From: Rhizophlyctis rosea
Lineage: Eukaryota; Chytridiomycota; Chytridiomycetes; Rhizophlyctidales; Rhizophlyctidaceae
Direction of reading: 5' to 3'
Assembly (NCBI GenBank): GCA_027596075.1
Contig: JADGJC010000090.1
Location: 68,248-132,247 of the forward strand
Length of the DNA stretch: 64,000 nucleotides
Made by a program: the position numbers and the translations under genes. Shown here one piece after another: positions 23,213-35,065 of the stretch. How positions within the stretch are numbered: the first letter of the stretch is position 1; each line of letters opens with the position of its first letter. The notes under the pieces were generated by a model. That model had not been told where the DNA came from. It was given only the letters and a program-made list of their open reading frames with translations, and did no database searches.

Positions 23213-24139
23213 ATGGCCGCCCAAGCACCGGCTTTCCCAAGAGCCGCCATGCTCTGGGAGCATGTGAAGCATCCCTTCAGCCAAAAGCCCTTCCCTTCGC
23301 CCGACATCCCCGCAACAGGTCGCCCGCCCAACTTCACCGTACGGCCCTACCTCAAAGTCCGCCACGTCCCACTTCAAACATCCGTCCTCCAACACACCGG
23401 CAGGGCAACATACGGCTACCTCAACGACTACATTCATGCTACGGTGACTTCGGACAAGGAGCAGGCGAACAGACTCTTTCACGACACATTCTACGATGCG
23501 AATGACAATCCTCGGTTCGACCTTGCCGGCTTTGACGTCGAACAACGAGGTGGCGACGCATACCCCATGCCTGCGTTAATTCAGGCGTGCAATCCCCTTG
23601 GAGAGGCAGTGGCGTACCACTGCCCGACCGTCTCGGCCCGTCAATACCCGGAGTGGCTCCTTCACCTCGTCGCCGATGCTGCGATCGCCAAGGTAGGGTT
23701 TGGTATTCAGGGGGATGTGGTGAAGCTTCGCAACATCGGAATCTCGGACTTGTAGCGGTTCATTCGTACCGATGACATCGTGACGTATCACCAAAGCGCG
23801 GTAAGTTTTGGCAATTTGATTTAGTCTCTCATAAGTCCTTCCGGGTCAACTGATCGCATCTTCCTCCTCCAGGTCCTCGATCACACCTTAACCGATCTCG
23901 ATTTCGGAATGAACGACGCTGCCCAGATCTACCTCGGCGTACCGAAGGCTCCGAAAGCGAAGAGGACGGGAGGGTGGGAGAATCCGGATTTGACGGATAA
24001 GCAGATTGACTACGCGATTACGGATGCGCAGCAGTCGATGGAGGTCGTGAGGAGGGTGGAAACTCAGTTGACGCTCGCGGAGAGGGAGGAGGCGTATGAG
24101 TATGCGGCGATTAATGGGCATTGGATGTGTCATCATTAG
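23213..24139 (+). pseudogene. Exo2: DEDDy 3'-5' exonuclease-like gene with one in-frame TAG
   Basis: Two exons (23213-23800, 23873-24139) have the same lengths as intact copy 3 (588 and 267 nt). The frame is open except for a TAG at 23753-23755, between motif II and the exon end. Copies 1, 3 and 4 have Asp or Glu at this site, so GAG to TAG is the simplest change. All metal-binding motifs are otherwise kept: AGFDVEQR with ALIQAC, GIQGDVVKLRN, and IDYAITDAQQS. Without read-through the protein would stop after motif II and lose motif III. Everything downstream, including the splice sites, is well preserved, so the loss is recent, or the stop is sometimes read through, or the sequence has an error. 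Called a pseudogene on present evidence. Confidence 0.7.
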
Positions 24140-24764
24140 AAGCATAGGGCGGGAAGGAGTCATTTTGCATTTCGGAACATTGAATTTGGTGGCTTTTGGG
24201 GGCGTTTGACCTTGCCGTTGGTTTTTGTGTCGGAGAACTTTCTTGTATACATTTGATTTTGTTCTGAGTTTTGTTAATGTATTTGCTGCACATATCCTCC
24301 TCCCCTTCGGGGTCGTAGTTGAGGTGGTGTTAGCTTTCAGTTATGTATAAGTGGTTCCCTCTCTTGATATCCCTGGTTGCGGATGATGTGCATTGCCGTT
24401 CCTTGAGCAACATTCCCTCCGATACATTCCGAAAAACAACGAAAAACGCCATGTGTTTTTCACAGATTATTCGTCCTTTCCTGTTGTTTGACATACATAC
24501 ATTACATCCATTGAGCAACTAAGACTTCTCACTGACCGATGGGCAGTATGAAGCAGAGATCAACCCAGTGACTGCTTGGTCGCGTTGACTTGACAATGAT
24601 CTGCGCCCATTCGCGCCCCATTTAGTCCATTTCAAATCTGATCTAAATCATTGGATTCAGCTTCGCTTTGTGGATGAAACGAACGGATCATAACCTGGTG
24701 GGAGAATCACACATGTCACGATTCGATAAATGTATGCCGGACATCAGCTCTTAGCTTGCGCATG

Positions 24765-25040
24765 TTTATGAGCGAACAGCGGATGGTTTGCTTCGGCGGT
24801 GGTGTAGCTACTGTTTCCAGTCCTCGGCGCCGATGTGGACTCCAAAACCCCATTTCTTTTTTCTTTGCACCAGAACCAGTAATGTGAATCTCCGAACGCG
24901 AACATCGAATGGTTTGTCTTGACGCTGGTGCAGCTGACTGTTTCAGTTCAGTTCCCTTTGTGGCATCTCGATTCTGAAACCCCATTTCCTTTTTCAAGAA
25001 GAAGACCTGTAATGTGATGTTTTGCCCAGCCTGCTTTGTT
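24765..25040. repeat. Tandem repeat, about 125 bp unit, two to three decayed copies
   Basis: Two successive blocks share GCGAACA-CG-ATGGTTTG, GGTG-AGCT-ACTGTTTC and AAACCCCATTTC-TTTTT in the same order, about 123-126 bp apart. On the minus strand this shows as a peptide repeat (KKEMGF ... QTIRCS twice). A third partial copy ends near 25040 with GTAATGTGATGTTTTGC. A dispersed copy of the CCCCATTTC to TGTTTTGC segment lies at about 26125-26195. Confidence 0.6.
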
Positions 25041-26124
25041 CATTCGGTCAAATTTGCGAAATCATGATGGCGCTGCAGGAATGTTTGGAGCAGTTGGTGT
25101 CCCTTGTGTTTTGTACGTGCTGTGAACTTTCGTATCCTGGATGATGTGATCAGGAAGGACGCCGGATAGCCATGTTTGATATGGCCTTGGTGATATAAAA
25201 TACTTCTTTGAACAGCTTCTTTTTCTTTGCGTGAAAAACGTCTTTGAACCAGGGCTTTATGGAAGTGTGTCCATCGCTGCAGGACTTATGACAGTCTCAA
25301 AAGAATCACCCAGTGCGCGCAGGTGGATGTGTGGAATAACTCACAGCCCGCTGCCGCCTTGTCACGGCCCTTTATTTGTCTCGTAAAGGTGCTCCAAGCA
25401 GACTCTGGGGTTTGAGAATTGTGAAATGCTTGAGTATTAACTGGGCCAGCTGAGGCGACCCGAGGGCGGAAATTGAACTTGAGACAAAGAAAAAATCAAC
25501 ACCCCAATATGATGGGCTTTGACATATCGCCAATTGCTGCGAATCATTATTCACAACCATGCGTCTCCCTGCTGTGGAGGACCATCCTACATGTGCAGCT
25601 GAATGCCAGTCCCTATCACATACCCCGAGTCAATAGGCACAAAAAAACCGGTCACAATGTCAGGAACCTTGAGAACAACTATCTAGTAATGCCGAAAGGC
25701 TCCCATAACTCCCATGCATCACAGGGGTTTCCACATACAAATAGATTGTGACCTACTTTCATTGCCGTCCTTTACCGTTACTCGGCAGGCACCCAGTACA
25801 TCAGTGACCAATTTGCACCCGTCATGTGATCAAGTTTCCCGACCACGACTATCTACGGATAAGAGATCGAACAAGTTCAGTCAACCCAACGACCAACTGT
25901 GGACGCTGCGCTAGAAATGACCTGCGTTTCATTGGAATTCTTATGCAAATACTCGCTTGAGAATTGTTAGGTGAAACTGAAGTGGGGTCAGTTCACGGAT
26001 GGAATGAGGCATTAATTGCACTTCAAAGGGAAGAGACAGATATCTGGATATTCATCGTTATCCCGACCTAGTGATTGATCTTAATCGCGCTCGTGTGGAG
26101 ATGGTTTCTCAACCCCTTGGCGAT

Positions 26125-26195
26125 TTGAACGCCAAAACCCCATTTCGTTTTTCGTAGGCAGGATCGGTAGTGTGGTGTTTTGCGTGGCCTGCGGT
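26125..26195. repeat. Dispersed partial copy of the 24.8 kb repeat
   Basis: The order AAAACCCCATTTCGTTTTTC, then GGTAGTGTGGTGTTTTGC and a GCCTGC motif matches the right end of the tandem repeat at 24.9-25.04 kb, 1.1 kb away in the same orientation. Confidence 0.45.
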
Positions 26196-28087
26196 TCACG
26201 TCCTCACAGATTGCGATATTGTTATACACATGTGGAATGTCTCAGGATAGCTCGTGTCAAACTGTAATGCATGCTTCTGATCACATGCCCTTTATGGTGT
26301 CGATCAGCGATACACTTCACATGGCCCTTCTTGTTATGGCATTGGTGCTATAGAGAAGTCCTTTGAATGTTTTTTTTTCTTGTGTTGAGGTTTTGTCGGA
26401 GGGAAAGTATCTCGACATTAGTGTGCGGCGCTTGAGGATTTGTCATACAGGTATTGCGAAAACCACGACCTGACCATTCACCAGTGGCCATAACCGGTCA
26501 ACTCGGGACATCGAACTACCAATATCCCTATCATGCATTCGTCCTACCTGTTTTGTTTTGGCATAATTTCCGCATATGATTTTTTTGCAAGTAGTCCAGA
26601 AGGGAAAATGGTCAACCGTGATGGAATTGTAGAAAAATACGGATCTGTGTCACGCACTGAGTTTGTCATGATGTAGGTTGCTACCTATCGTTCCTCGCAA
26701 CCATGCGCGACCAACCTTTCGGATTCTGGAATGGATTTATTTACCTCGATGAATCCTCACGAATTCAGTAATCGCTGGAAGGCTCCGTCCTTCGACCGCC
26801 ACCTTGGTAAGGCATTTGCTGTATCAATCTGTCGGCAACATTTGAGATGATGTCATATCCCACTTCAATGCCCAGATTTCGTCCCGCATGGCAGTCCGCT
26901 TCGGCACCATCAACGATGTCCTGATAAAGTCCGTGCAGCAGGCCGTTCATATCTGCCCAGGGGTGTATGTCGTATGACTTTAATGTTTGAATCATCCACC
27001 TCCCCATGACACTGATCTGGATGTGACAAGGCGTATAGCCATGGCGTGGTTTGGGCATTGAGGAGATTAGGAAAGTAGCAGTTGACCATCCACCACGCGG
27101 GGTTGCGGTGCATTATCAGGCATGAGTGATAAGTCTGCTTGATGTATGGCCGCCTTTCCATTTTTCCTGCTATCCTTTGGTCCTGTCGCTCAATGAAGAT
27201 GATTTGGGAACAAGTGGAACAGCTTGCCCCCCCTCTGGAACTCCTTACATTTTCTAAATGGGAGTTCGTCGTTTGCATAGATCACTTGCATTGATTGTTG
27301 AAGTACGCGTGGTTGTGAAGTGTGAATCAATTTGCGCATCCATACTGGTATGTGCAACGAGTTTCATATGCGCCAAGTCGCAAATTGATTCCAGATCTAA
27401 TAGATGGACAATTAATTGGGGTGTGGATTTGAGCGCACATTCTCTAAAGTTGTAATGCTATCGCTTCCCTAACCCTAAGTTCCGATGTGGAATGCATGTG
27501 GATTTTTCTCTATTTTTTGTTCATCTGTTTCTTGTTTTTCAAAACTGATGATATTGACAGTGTTTGATGGATCCGTCTACCGAAATTAGTATTAAACGAA
27601 TGGCTTTACGGGCTTGTACTCAAGCCCCGTCAATGTCGTACAGACTGCCATGTTTGGCAAAAACAAGCCCCGCTGGTGTGAACTTTTGTGCTAACCCAAG
27701 AAGCCTGCGGTGGGGGGTGAATACGGTGGGGGGTGAAGTCTTGAGTATGTGCCCTTTGACGTCTATCTGTAAGAAAATGTACATATATGTTCATAGCAAG
27801 AATAAGAGGCCATATGCCTCTTCTGAATCCATTTATGGACCATTCTAAATCTAGTCGCATACATCGTTTATAGATAACTCCCTCCGATCATGGAAACGGC
27901 AAAGAAACGAAACAGGAAAGAAAGAAGAAATTGCAAAACCTATACACTAACCCTGCTCTACTCTACCGCGCATAATCGGCGATGCAGAAAGTGTTTCGTC
28001 CATCACATCAAGCTATGTCCCATCTTTCTAGAAAAGCTTTCTAGAAAAGCCGCCCATTCTATCTATACGGTTATCTGTACAGCAGTC

Positions 28088-29664
28088 TCAAACGGTACCC
28101 GCTTCGTTTTCGTCTTCGTCCGATCTGCGTTTGTGACACACAGTGAGTTATTTTGCAAAGATATTGCCAATATCGAACGTAAAGAAAATGACGCGCGAAA
28201 TGAATGAAGACACTTACTCGCCATAGTCCGCTAGGAGGGCGAAACCGTCGCCTGTGAGATTGCGAGTGCGTTAGTGTATGACTTGATGTGATGCGTGATC
28301 GTCAATGGTGCAAGATGATTCTTACCCAATTTGACTTTCTTCGGCGACGGCGACGCTGTCTATGGGTCATCAGAGATGAATTAGTCAGGATACACGTGAG
28401 CGAAAGAACGGCAAGAAAGGGTGGGGAGATGATACGTACCATCAGCTCCATCCTGCCCCTCTTCACCCTCATTCCCCACCTCACTCCCACCCGCATCCCT
28501 CTTCCTCTTCGTCTCCCGACTAGCAGCATCTCCTCCCTCTTCCCCATCAACTCCCCCATCAACCCGCTCCTTACTCTTCTTCTTCTTCACAACTCCACCC
28601 TTCTTCCCTTCATCCCCACCACCCTCCGCATCGCCCTCATCCTCACTCTCACTCTCAACCCTCTTCCGCTTCTCTCCACTGACAGGCCCAGCCTCAGCAG
28701 CTGGCGGCGAGACACTGCCATTGGCGGATGAGGAGTTGGGAGTGGAGGCAGCGGAGGGGGAGGATGCGGGCGGTGGAGCGGGGTTGGGAGGTGGTGGAGA
28801 GGGGGCCAGGAGTTTCGATGGCGGGGGCGGAGGAGCTGGAGTGTTCGACGCGTTCGGCGCCGAGGACGGAGGAGGTTGCGAGGGAGGTTGGGCGGGGGCG
28901 GAAAGAGAGAGAGAGGGAGGGGCGAGTGTGGGTTGTGGGAGGAGGTTTGGGGGCTGTTGTGGGGGTGCGGGTGTCGCGTTCGCTGTAGGGTTTGTTGCTG
29001 GGTTTTGCGAGGCGTTTGGGGAGGGCGGTTGAGGTTGGGGAGGGAGGGGAAGTGGTGGTGTTGGAATGGGCGTGTTGGAGGGAGTGGTGGAGGTCGAGGA
29101 CGCCGGTGTTGGGTATGGGTTTTGTGATAGGGTTGTAGGGAGAGGGAGGAGAGGGGGAAGGGTGGGGTGGTGGAGGGTGCGCCGACCTTGCGTCGGGATG
29201 AGCATCTCGTTGTTGGGGGGAATTGTCAAAGCTGTGACGAGAAAGAATAGTAAATGATATGCCATCGTTGGTCCCGTGAAAGATTTCTGAATTGAAAGGG
29301 GTGGAACCACTCACGTGTGGTTGGGTTTGCCGTGGGTATCGTAGGATGTTGGCGCGGTCGTGAAAACACCGGTCGAAAGGTGGTGGCCGGTGTGAAGAAA
29401 GGTTGGAGGGCAACGTCAGACGAGTGGGTTCCAATACTTTTCGGAAATGATTTGCTGGGCAATCACTTCCGTCGGCACGAAGATGCTGATATTGTGGGGG
29501 GGAAAGTTTCCTATCATAACATGGACATCGTCGGGATGGGCCGCGCGGATGGTAGGGGAGACGAGGTGCCGTAATACCCTCGGCACCCCGAAACGGTGAA
29601 CTGAACCATTAATATGGTCCACTTCAATGAAACCCGAGTTTGCGAATAGTTGTGCAGTGTTCAT
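28088..29664 (-). pseudogene. P3: paralogue 3 of the disordered protein family, frameshifted in exon 1
   Basis: Exons are 29315-29664, 28440-29231, 28326-28355, 28218-28251 and 28088-28124. Exons 2-5 keep phase: the PPNNEMLIP box, a very long Pro/Ser/Ala/Lys/Glu-rich middle with KRKR motifs, the PSPKKVKL nuclear-signal-like exon and an acidic tail (ESDEDENEAGTV). Exon 1 is 350 nt, one base over register. The conserved N-terminal domain reads well to EKYWN, then the frame meets TGA. The adjacent frame continues the family sequence (SSDVALQPFFTPATTF). A one-base insertion near 29415-29425 therefore breaks the gene. Translated as it stands, it would give only 82 residues of the N-terminal domain. 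The last exon is 37 nt, as in P2 and P4. The partner Exo3 is intact. Confidence 0.7.
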
Positions 29665-31064
29665 TTTGTGACGTGAATTGTTTCAAGGGGGGCATAGTGC
29701 ACCTGACTTTTTATAGCATTGCAAATTGCACCCCTCTTGGGTGGCTATTCGGACTGGGCCGCAGGAGAATTATTTGCATGCGGCCTGGAAGAGGCGCACT
29801 GCGTTCGTCCCAGTGGTATAGGAAAGGGCGCGGTATGACCCATTGTGCGGTTCGAAAAGAACTGGTGGCGAGAATGCGAGCCGATGTGTTGGTCAGTACT
29901 GTCAGTTCAGTTCAAGGTACAGCAACTGGGGAGAGAGGCGCGGAGTGGATGGCGGGTGACAGGACGCGTCTTTGGGTGTTTGAAGAGACTATGGACCCTG
30001 TGTTTTGCCTTGATAGTAGAGTGGAGAGGAAACGACATAGAGTGTTCACCAAAGAGAAGTGTTTTGATAATGAGATATGGTCTAGCACAGTCGAACAACC
30101 TCATACTTTATATATTACTAGCTATGTATATACAAAATGCAATAAAGGAAGCCGTCACCAGTATTGGGTTTTGAGAAAGAATGTCCTGTCCTTGGTCGCA
30201 AGAGAAAAAGTGAGGAACTAGAGTCGGTTACATTTCGAGAGCGACGAAAAGTTATGAATCGAGCACTTCACCTTGTTGTCAGATACTGCGTCGCCTTTGG
30301 TCAAAGGAATCTCACCTATCACCAGCATTCCTTTATGGCCATGACACACAGAAGGACTTTGAAAAGTGGTCAGCTTCCAACACCGACGGGTACGCAGTCC
30401 GCAGGGAGGGACTCTGCCACAGTTCACATCCGAACCGGCGTAGCTTTCACAAAAAGTAGATGCTACAGGCACGTAAGGCGCTTGGATCAGGGTGTGTTGG
30501 TAGATTCCCGATCGTGGAAGTGGTCGTTGTTGAGGTTGGTGTTGACGTTGCTGTTGGTGGTGGGGAGGGAAAAGGAGGGGAAGAGTGGGAAGTGCCAACT
30601 TCGCTTTGGGACTTCATCGGCTGTGGATCGCGAGGGTTGTGGCGCAATGTGGCTAACCGATTGTTGCAAGCCATTGCGCTTACCTAAGCAGCCGCCACGG
30701 GCAATCACCAACAGCGAGGAGCGTTGGTGAGGACGCGACTTCCTATTCCTCCTCTTTTCTGAATTCCTTGGCATTCCGACAACACCAAAAGTACACAACA
30801 ACAGGTGAGCTTCCACGTCTTTTCAACCCATTCCATTACACTGCTAGTCGATACATCACATACTTCCGGAATTCCCCAATTTGTGGATACTTACTAACTT
30901 TCCAATCGATCTTTGGTCAGGTGCACATATCTACCGTGGAGCATCACAGACATAAGAGCGACCACCTCCCAGCGACCCATAGCCCATCACCACAACCCTT
31001 TAATCACCACTCACCCCTCCCTCCACACCCATCTCTCACCCATCACATCTTCTCCCCACCATCA
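29665..31064. promoter_or_regulatory. Shared divergent intergenic region, copy 3
   Basis: The P-side TATA element (CTATAAAAA on the minus strand) lies at 29708-29715, 44 bp from the P3 start, after a leader resembling copies 2 and 4 (GTGACGTGAATTGTTTCAAG). The shared block runs from CTTCACCTTG at 30266-30275 through CACCAGCATTCC, GGGTACGCAGTCCGC at 30388-30402 and CTTTCACAAAAAGTAG to TCCCGATCG near 30514. The last 110 bp before Exo3 is C/A-rich. Confidence 0.55.
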
Positions 31065-32009
31065 ATGGCTCAAGCCCCAGCATTCCCTCCCCAATGCAAA
31101 TTGTGGGAGCGGGAACCGCCTTTCACCCGCAAACCATTCCCACCAGCCAACGCCGCCCCGGTCGGTAAAGGCCCGACCCACACAGTCGACGCCTACTGCG
31201 ACAACATCGACGTGCCGCTACAAACTTCCACTCTCCAACCGCCGCATACCGGACGGGCAACATATGGTTACAATCAGGATCATATCGAGGGGACAGTCAC
31301 CACTGACATCGCACAAGCAAATCGCCTATTCCACTCCAAATTCTACGACAACAACGGGGTCCCACGCTTCAGTCGTTGCGGCTTTGATATTGAGCCGCGC
31401 GGCAGTCCGGGTTACCTCATGCCAGCACTAATACAGGCAGTCAACGAGGTTGGGGAGGGCGTTGTCTTCCATTGCCCCACCCTCTCCGCAAGACAGTACC
31501 CCGACTGGCTTCTCTTCTTGATCGCCGACCCCAACATCCACAAATGGGGCTTTGGCCCGCAAAACGATGTCGTCATGCTGAGGAATGTTGGTGTGACGGA
31601 GATTGAAGGGTTCATGAGGTGCGATGATATCGTGCTTTCCCATCAGAAAGCTGTACGTATTCGTTTTTTCTTCTTCTTTTCCTGCTGGCAAACTCTTCTT
31701 CGTATCTTCTCCTAACTCCCTTCCTATCTTCCTTACATTCAGGTGCTGGGTAACCTCCCCAACCATACGGGGGCAAACATCAAAATGCACGACGCGGCCC
31801 AAATCAACCTGGGGGTGCCAAAGGGAAAAGGGGCGAAGAAATGGGAGAGGGCTCATTTGACTGACCCGATGGTGGAATATGCGTTAACAGACGCACAGCA
31901 GTCCGTGCAGATTCCGAAGCAGGTTGAGGCGCTGATGAGCCCGGTGCAGATTGCGGAAGCATACAAGTTCGCCAGAATGAATTCCCACTGGCTTTGGAGT
32001 CAGCGCTGA
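31065..32009 (+). CDS. Exo3: intact DEDDy 3'-5' exonuclease-like protein
   Basis: Two exons (31065-31652, 31743-32009) give 284 residues. Motif I is CGFDIEPR followed by ALIQAV. Motif II is GPQNDVVMLRN, within the KWGFG...L pattern typical of RNase D/WRN-type nucleases. Motif III is VEYALTDAQQS with the Tyr and Asp of DEDDy enzymes. All four acidic ligands and the Tyr are present, so it may remove nucleotides from 3' ends of RNA or DNA; which one cannot be told. The N-terminal 95 residues (CKLWERE, TGRATYGY, ANRLFHSKFYD) are specific to this family. No signal peptide or helicase domain is present. Of the five copies this is the best candidate for an active enzyme with its own upstream region, although its P partner is frameshifted. 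Confidence 0.8.
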
Positions 32010-33535
32010 GGAGGGCAAGAGGGGTGGGAAGGATGTTTTCGATGACATTGTAGATTGTGGTTTTGGGTTTAGGCAAGTTGGGGTGGTCATAGGGTGAGGG
32101 GTCGTTCAATTTTTGGATGTGAACGTTATTTTGGATTTGTGGATTTCATTTTTGTATCTTAAGTTGGTTATGTAAAAGTTTTGTACAAAAATACACGGCA
32201 CCACGCATGTCCTCCTCCATAGGTGAGTTGAGGTGGCGTTTGGTATGGAGCGATGTACACATGGTGCACTGTGGTCTTCTTCTGGTCTCGCATTCCGGTC
32301 TCGTCCAGCAATGACTCATCATCACCAAGCAACACCTCAACACAGGCGAGGTGAGTACGGTCAGCTGCGGATCCGTGGATTCGAAAACCCCAAAGAGAAA
32401 CTGGATTTGTGCAGCCGATGTGGGGGCATCCACCGAGGTGCCACTAATCCTATCCGGAGTGGATGATGGAATCTGCGGACTCAATACAATTTGTTGGAGA
32501 TAACAACGATGCAAAAATGACCGACTAGGTGCCGGGAGCTTATGCACAGGTGCTTCTCGCATTCAGACTGGTTGTACGAACGGGCGCCGTTTTGTAGAAA
32601 GTATCATGGAACCCTTTTTACTTCATAAAGGCAGTCGCCTATAGGTGGTTGAAAGGTCTATTTGAATCATTTCGCACAGTCAACCGTTCATGTGATGCGT
32701 CGCTATAGAGAAAAATTCTATCAAGCATGAGATCCTTCAAGTGGCATGCATTCAGCTTCCAGGTGATGCATGTCTTGTGTTGGCATTGCCCGCCTTCATA
32801 CATTTCCGTTTTCCACCAAGACAATAAGTACAATAGTGCACTGTGACCCGCATTGGAAGAATCACTCTCCCTTGATGTCGCGTCTGTATCTGGCCGCAAT
32901 CGGCGGTAGCAAACTTAGCAGTTTCCGCAACAATTCGCGTTAGCCTCAGCCATTTTGAAGATTTGCAAACACTTGACTGTGTAACATAGTGGAAGGCATC
33001 ATGTAGAACCTTGAACCTACTGGATCAAAATAATAAGCAGCTGAGAATGAAACACTTGAGTCAGTCTTGGGGCGTGGTTGTTTTCGGTGGGTTGATATAT
33101 CTGGGCACCAGTACCGACTCCTGGTGAGGACTCAGGAGAGGCAGGGTTTTGTTTGTGGTCTGATGGTAGGACCCTAGGGCCCAATGACTCACAATCACTC
33201 CTTTCGACGATTAGTTGGCGTTCAGCATTGTGGTTCGCAAAAAGCACCCACACTACCCACCGGAGCACTTATCTATTAGTACAAGGAAAGGGAAGAAGGG
33301 AAAAAGGGTTCCCATCTACATTCTAAGCTAATGGCGACTTAAGACTATGCAAGGAAAAAATGAAACAAGAAAGGGAAAAAGCGAAAAATATCAAAAAATG
33401 AGAAAATGAAGAAGTTCATCTAATCTATCGAGATCGGATGACACCTCATCTACAGCTATGCTAATGTGCCCATCTGACTCAACAATTTACATAAGCTACA
33501 CTGCCCCAACATCACCAAACCCCCAACAATGTTCC
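32010..33535. other. Spacer between Exo3 and P4
   Basis: The first 250 bp resembles the downstream flank of Exo2 (TCCTCCTCC, then GTTGAGGTGG near 32210-32235), so the duplicated unit extends past the Exo stop. The rest has no supportable gene. An A/G-rich stretch lies at 33275-33415. Confidence 0.45.
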
Positions 33536-35065
33536 TCATACGGCCGTCTCGGCGTCGTCTGTGCGAACGTCTCTACATTCAGGACGGAGGTTTAGCCATG
33601 GAGAAGGACATGGCGCATCAAACGCGAAAACAAACAAAACGTCACAGGGAGTAAATGATGAAAACACGTACCCTTCCGCCGACCCAGATGCAGTGGCACA
33701 ATCAAGTCCATTGTCTGTGGAATGCAATGCAGATTCGTCAGTGTATTTTTGGGACATGATCTGCAAGGTGGGCATCACTGAACCTTACCTAGCTTAGTCC
33801 TCTTTGCCGTCGGTCCTGTTGACGAGTAGAATCCCGGTGGATGAGTTTTCGGAAATCGTGCGTGGACAAAAAGACCAAGTTGGGGGCCCATTACTTACCA
33901 CCAGCAGTCTCATCTTCTCCCTCCACTCCATCCGCAAGAGTCCCATCCGCAGCCCCGTCCTCCTCAACCTTCTTTCGTTTGACGCCACTAACAGAGCTAG
34001 CGGCCGCGGGGGTCGGAGAACCGTTGGATGAATCGGGGGATAGGGCGGGGGCGTCTGCGAAGGCGGGTGTAGCGGGAGCGGACGGAGGTGACGTGTTCGG
34101 GGGGGTATATTTGGGGAGAGGGGTTGGAGGAGCCGAGGAGGAGGCCGGGACGGGTGGTGCTGGTAAAGGAGGGTTGGGATGCTGTTGTTGTGGTGCGGAA
34201 GGAGCACTTGTTGAGGCCGTCGTTGCCGGAATTTGCGAGGGGCTGATGGCCGGTGGTTGGGGATGAGGAGGGTGAGGGAGAAGAGATAGAGGGGCTGAGG
34301 AGGGGGCAGAGGCGGGTGGTGCCGGATGGATGGGGGTAGGGGTTTGTTGGGCAGGCGCGGGTAGAGCGTTTGTTGTTGGGTTTTGTGAAGAGCTTGATGC
34401 GGGTGCTTGGGGGTTGGGAAGGGCGGGGAGGGGTGGTGTTGGGTTCGAGGTAATGTTAGGGGTAGCGGCGGTTGAGGATGCGGGGGTGGGGTACGCTGAT
34501 TGTACCGTCGCATGGACAGGGATGGCGGGAGGGGTGGAGAGGGAGGAGGGGTGTAGCATCCGGCGGCCGTGTGATGGTGCTACCCATTCGTTATTCGGCG
34601 GCACGGTGAGAGCTGTTGTTATGAAGAAGATTGTTAATCGTTTGTTGCCAAGTGTTTGGAGAAGTACAAGAGAGTGGTGGAAGTTGAAAACTTACGAGTA
34701 TTGGCAGTCGCGGTCGGCTCACCTGGGCGCTGAGGACGTCGCGGGGTGTCGATATTACAAGTAGCATGCGAGAAGAGAGGACGAAGAACGAGGTTCGGGG
34801 AGCACGGACGATGTGGTTGGGTGGGGTCATACCGCCAGTATTCATCAGCAATTATTTGTTGAGCGACGGCGGAAGAGGGGGTTGCTATGCTAATATTGTA
34901 GGGTGGTTTTTTGCCCACCCTACAAGAAATTTGAGGGTGAGAGTTGCGAAGAGCCGGAGCGACGAGGTGGGCTAACACATTCTCTTCCGAATGATTACGC
35001 ACTGGTGCTTGCGCACCATTCACGACAATGAACGTCTTCCCTAAGTATAGATAGGGAGTTGACAT
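33536..35065 (-). CDS. P4: intact paralogue of the disordered nuclear-type protein family
   Basis: Five exons (34696-35065, 33899-34612, 33789-33815, 33672-33714, 33536-33572) join in phase and give 396 residues. The N-terminal domain reads YLYLGKTFIVVNG, LVAPALRNSHP, YNISIATPSSAVAQQII and DEYWR. Exon 2 opens with PPNNEWVAP and continues as a Pro/Ala/Ser/Thr-rich disordered region ending in GVKRKKVEED. The 27-nt exon 3 encodes PTAKRTKL, like a nuclear localisation signal. The end is acidic (DVRTDDAETAV). The alternation of a folded N-terminus, a disordered middle, a basic box and an acidic tail is the same in all full copies. This suggests a nuclear protein that binds nucleic acid or basic partners; that is inference. 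Its divergent Exo partner is destroyed. Confidence 0.72.

Larger units (their letters stand above)
24140..28087. other. 3.9 kb gene-poor spacer
   Basis: Between Exo2 and P3 I find no gene that can be supported. The interval holds a small tandem repeat (24765-25040) and a further copy of part of it near 26125-26195. A minus-strand stretch at 26765-27278 has a faint ankyrin-like pattern (HGYTPCHIQISVMGRWMIQ) in two frames but no complete repeat. A single CCCTAACCCTAA-like pair near 27468 is too short to call telomeric. Confidence 0.5.

Noticed and set aside
26765..27278. Ankyrin-repeat-like minus-strand stretch
   Set aside because: Only a fragment of one repeat-like pattern is visible across two frames, with no second repeat and no clear splice sites.
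27465..27480. CCCTAACCCTAA-like motif as interstitial telomere
   Set aside because: Two units are expected by chance in 64 kb; no longer array is present.
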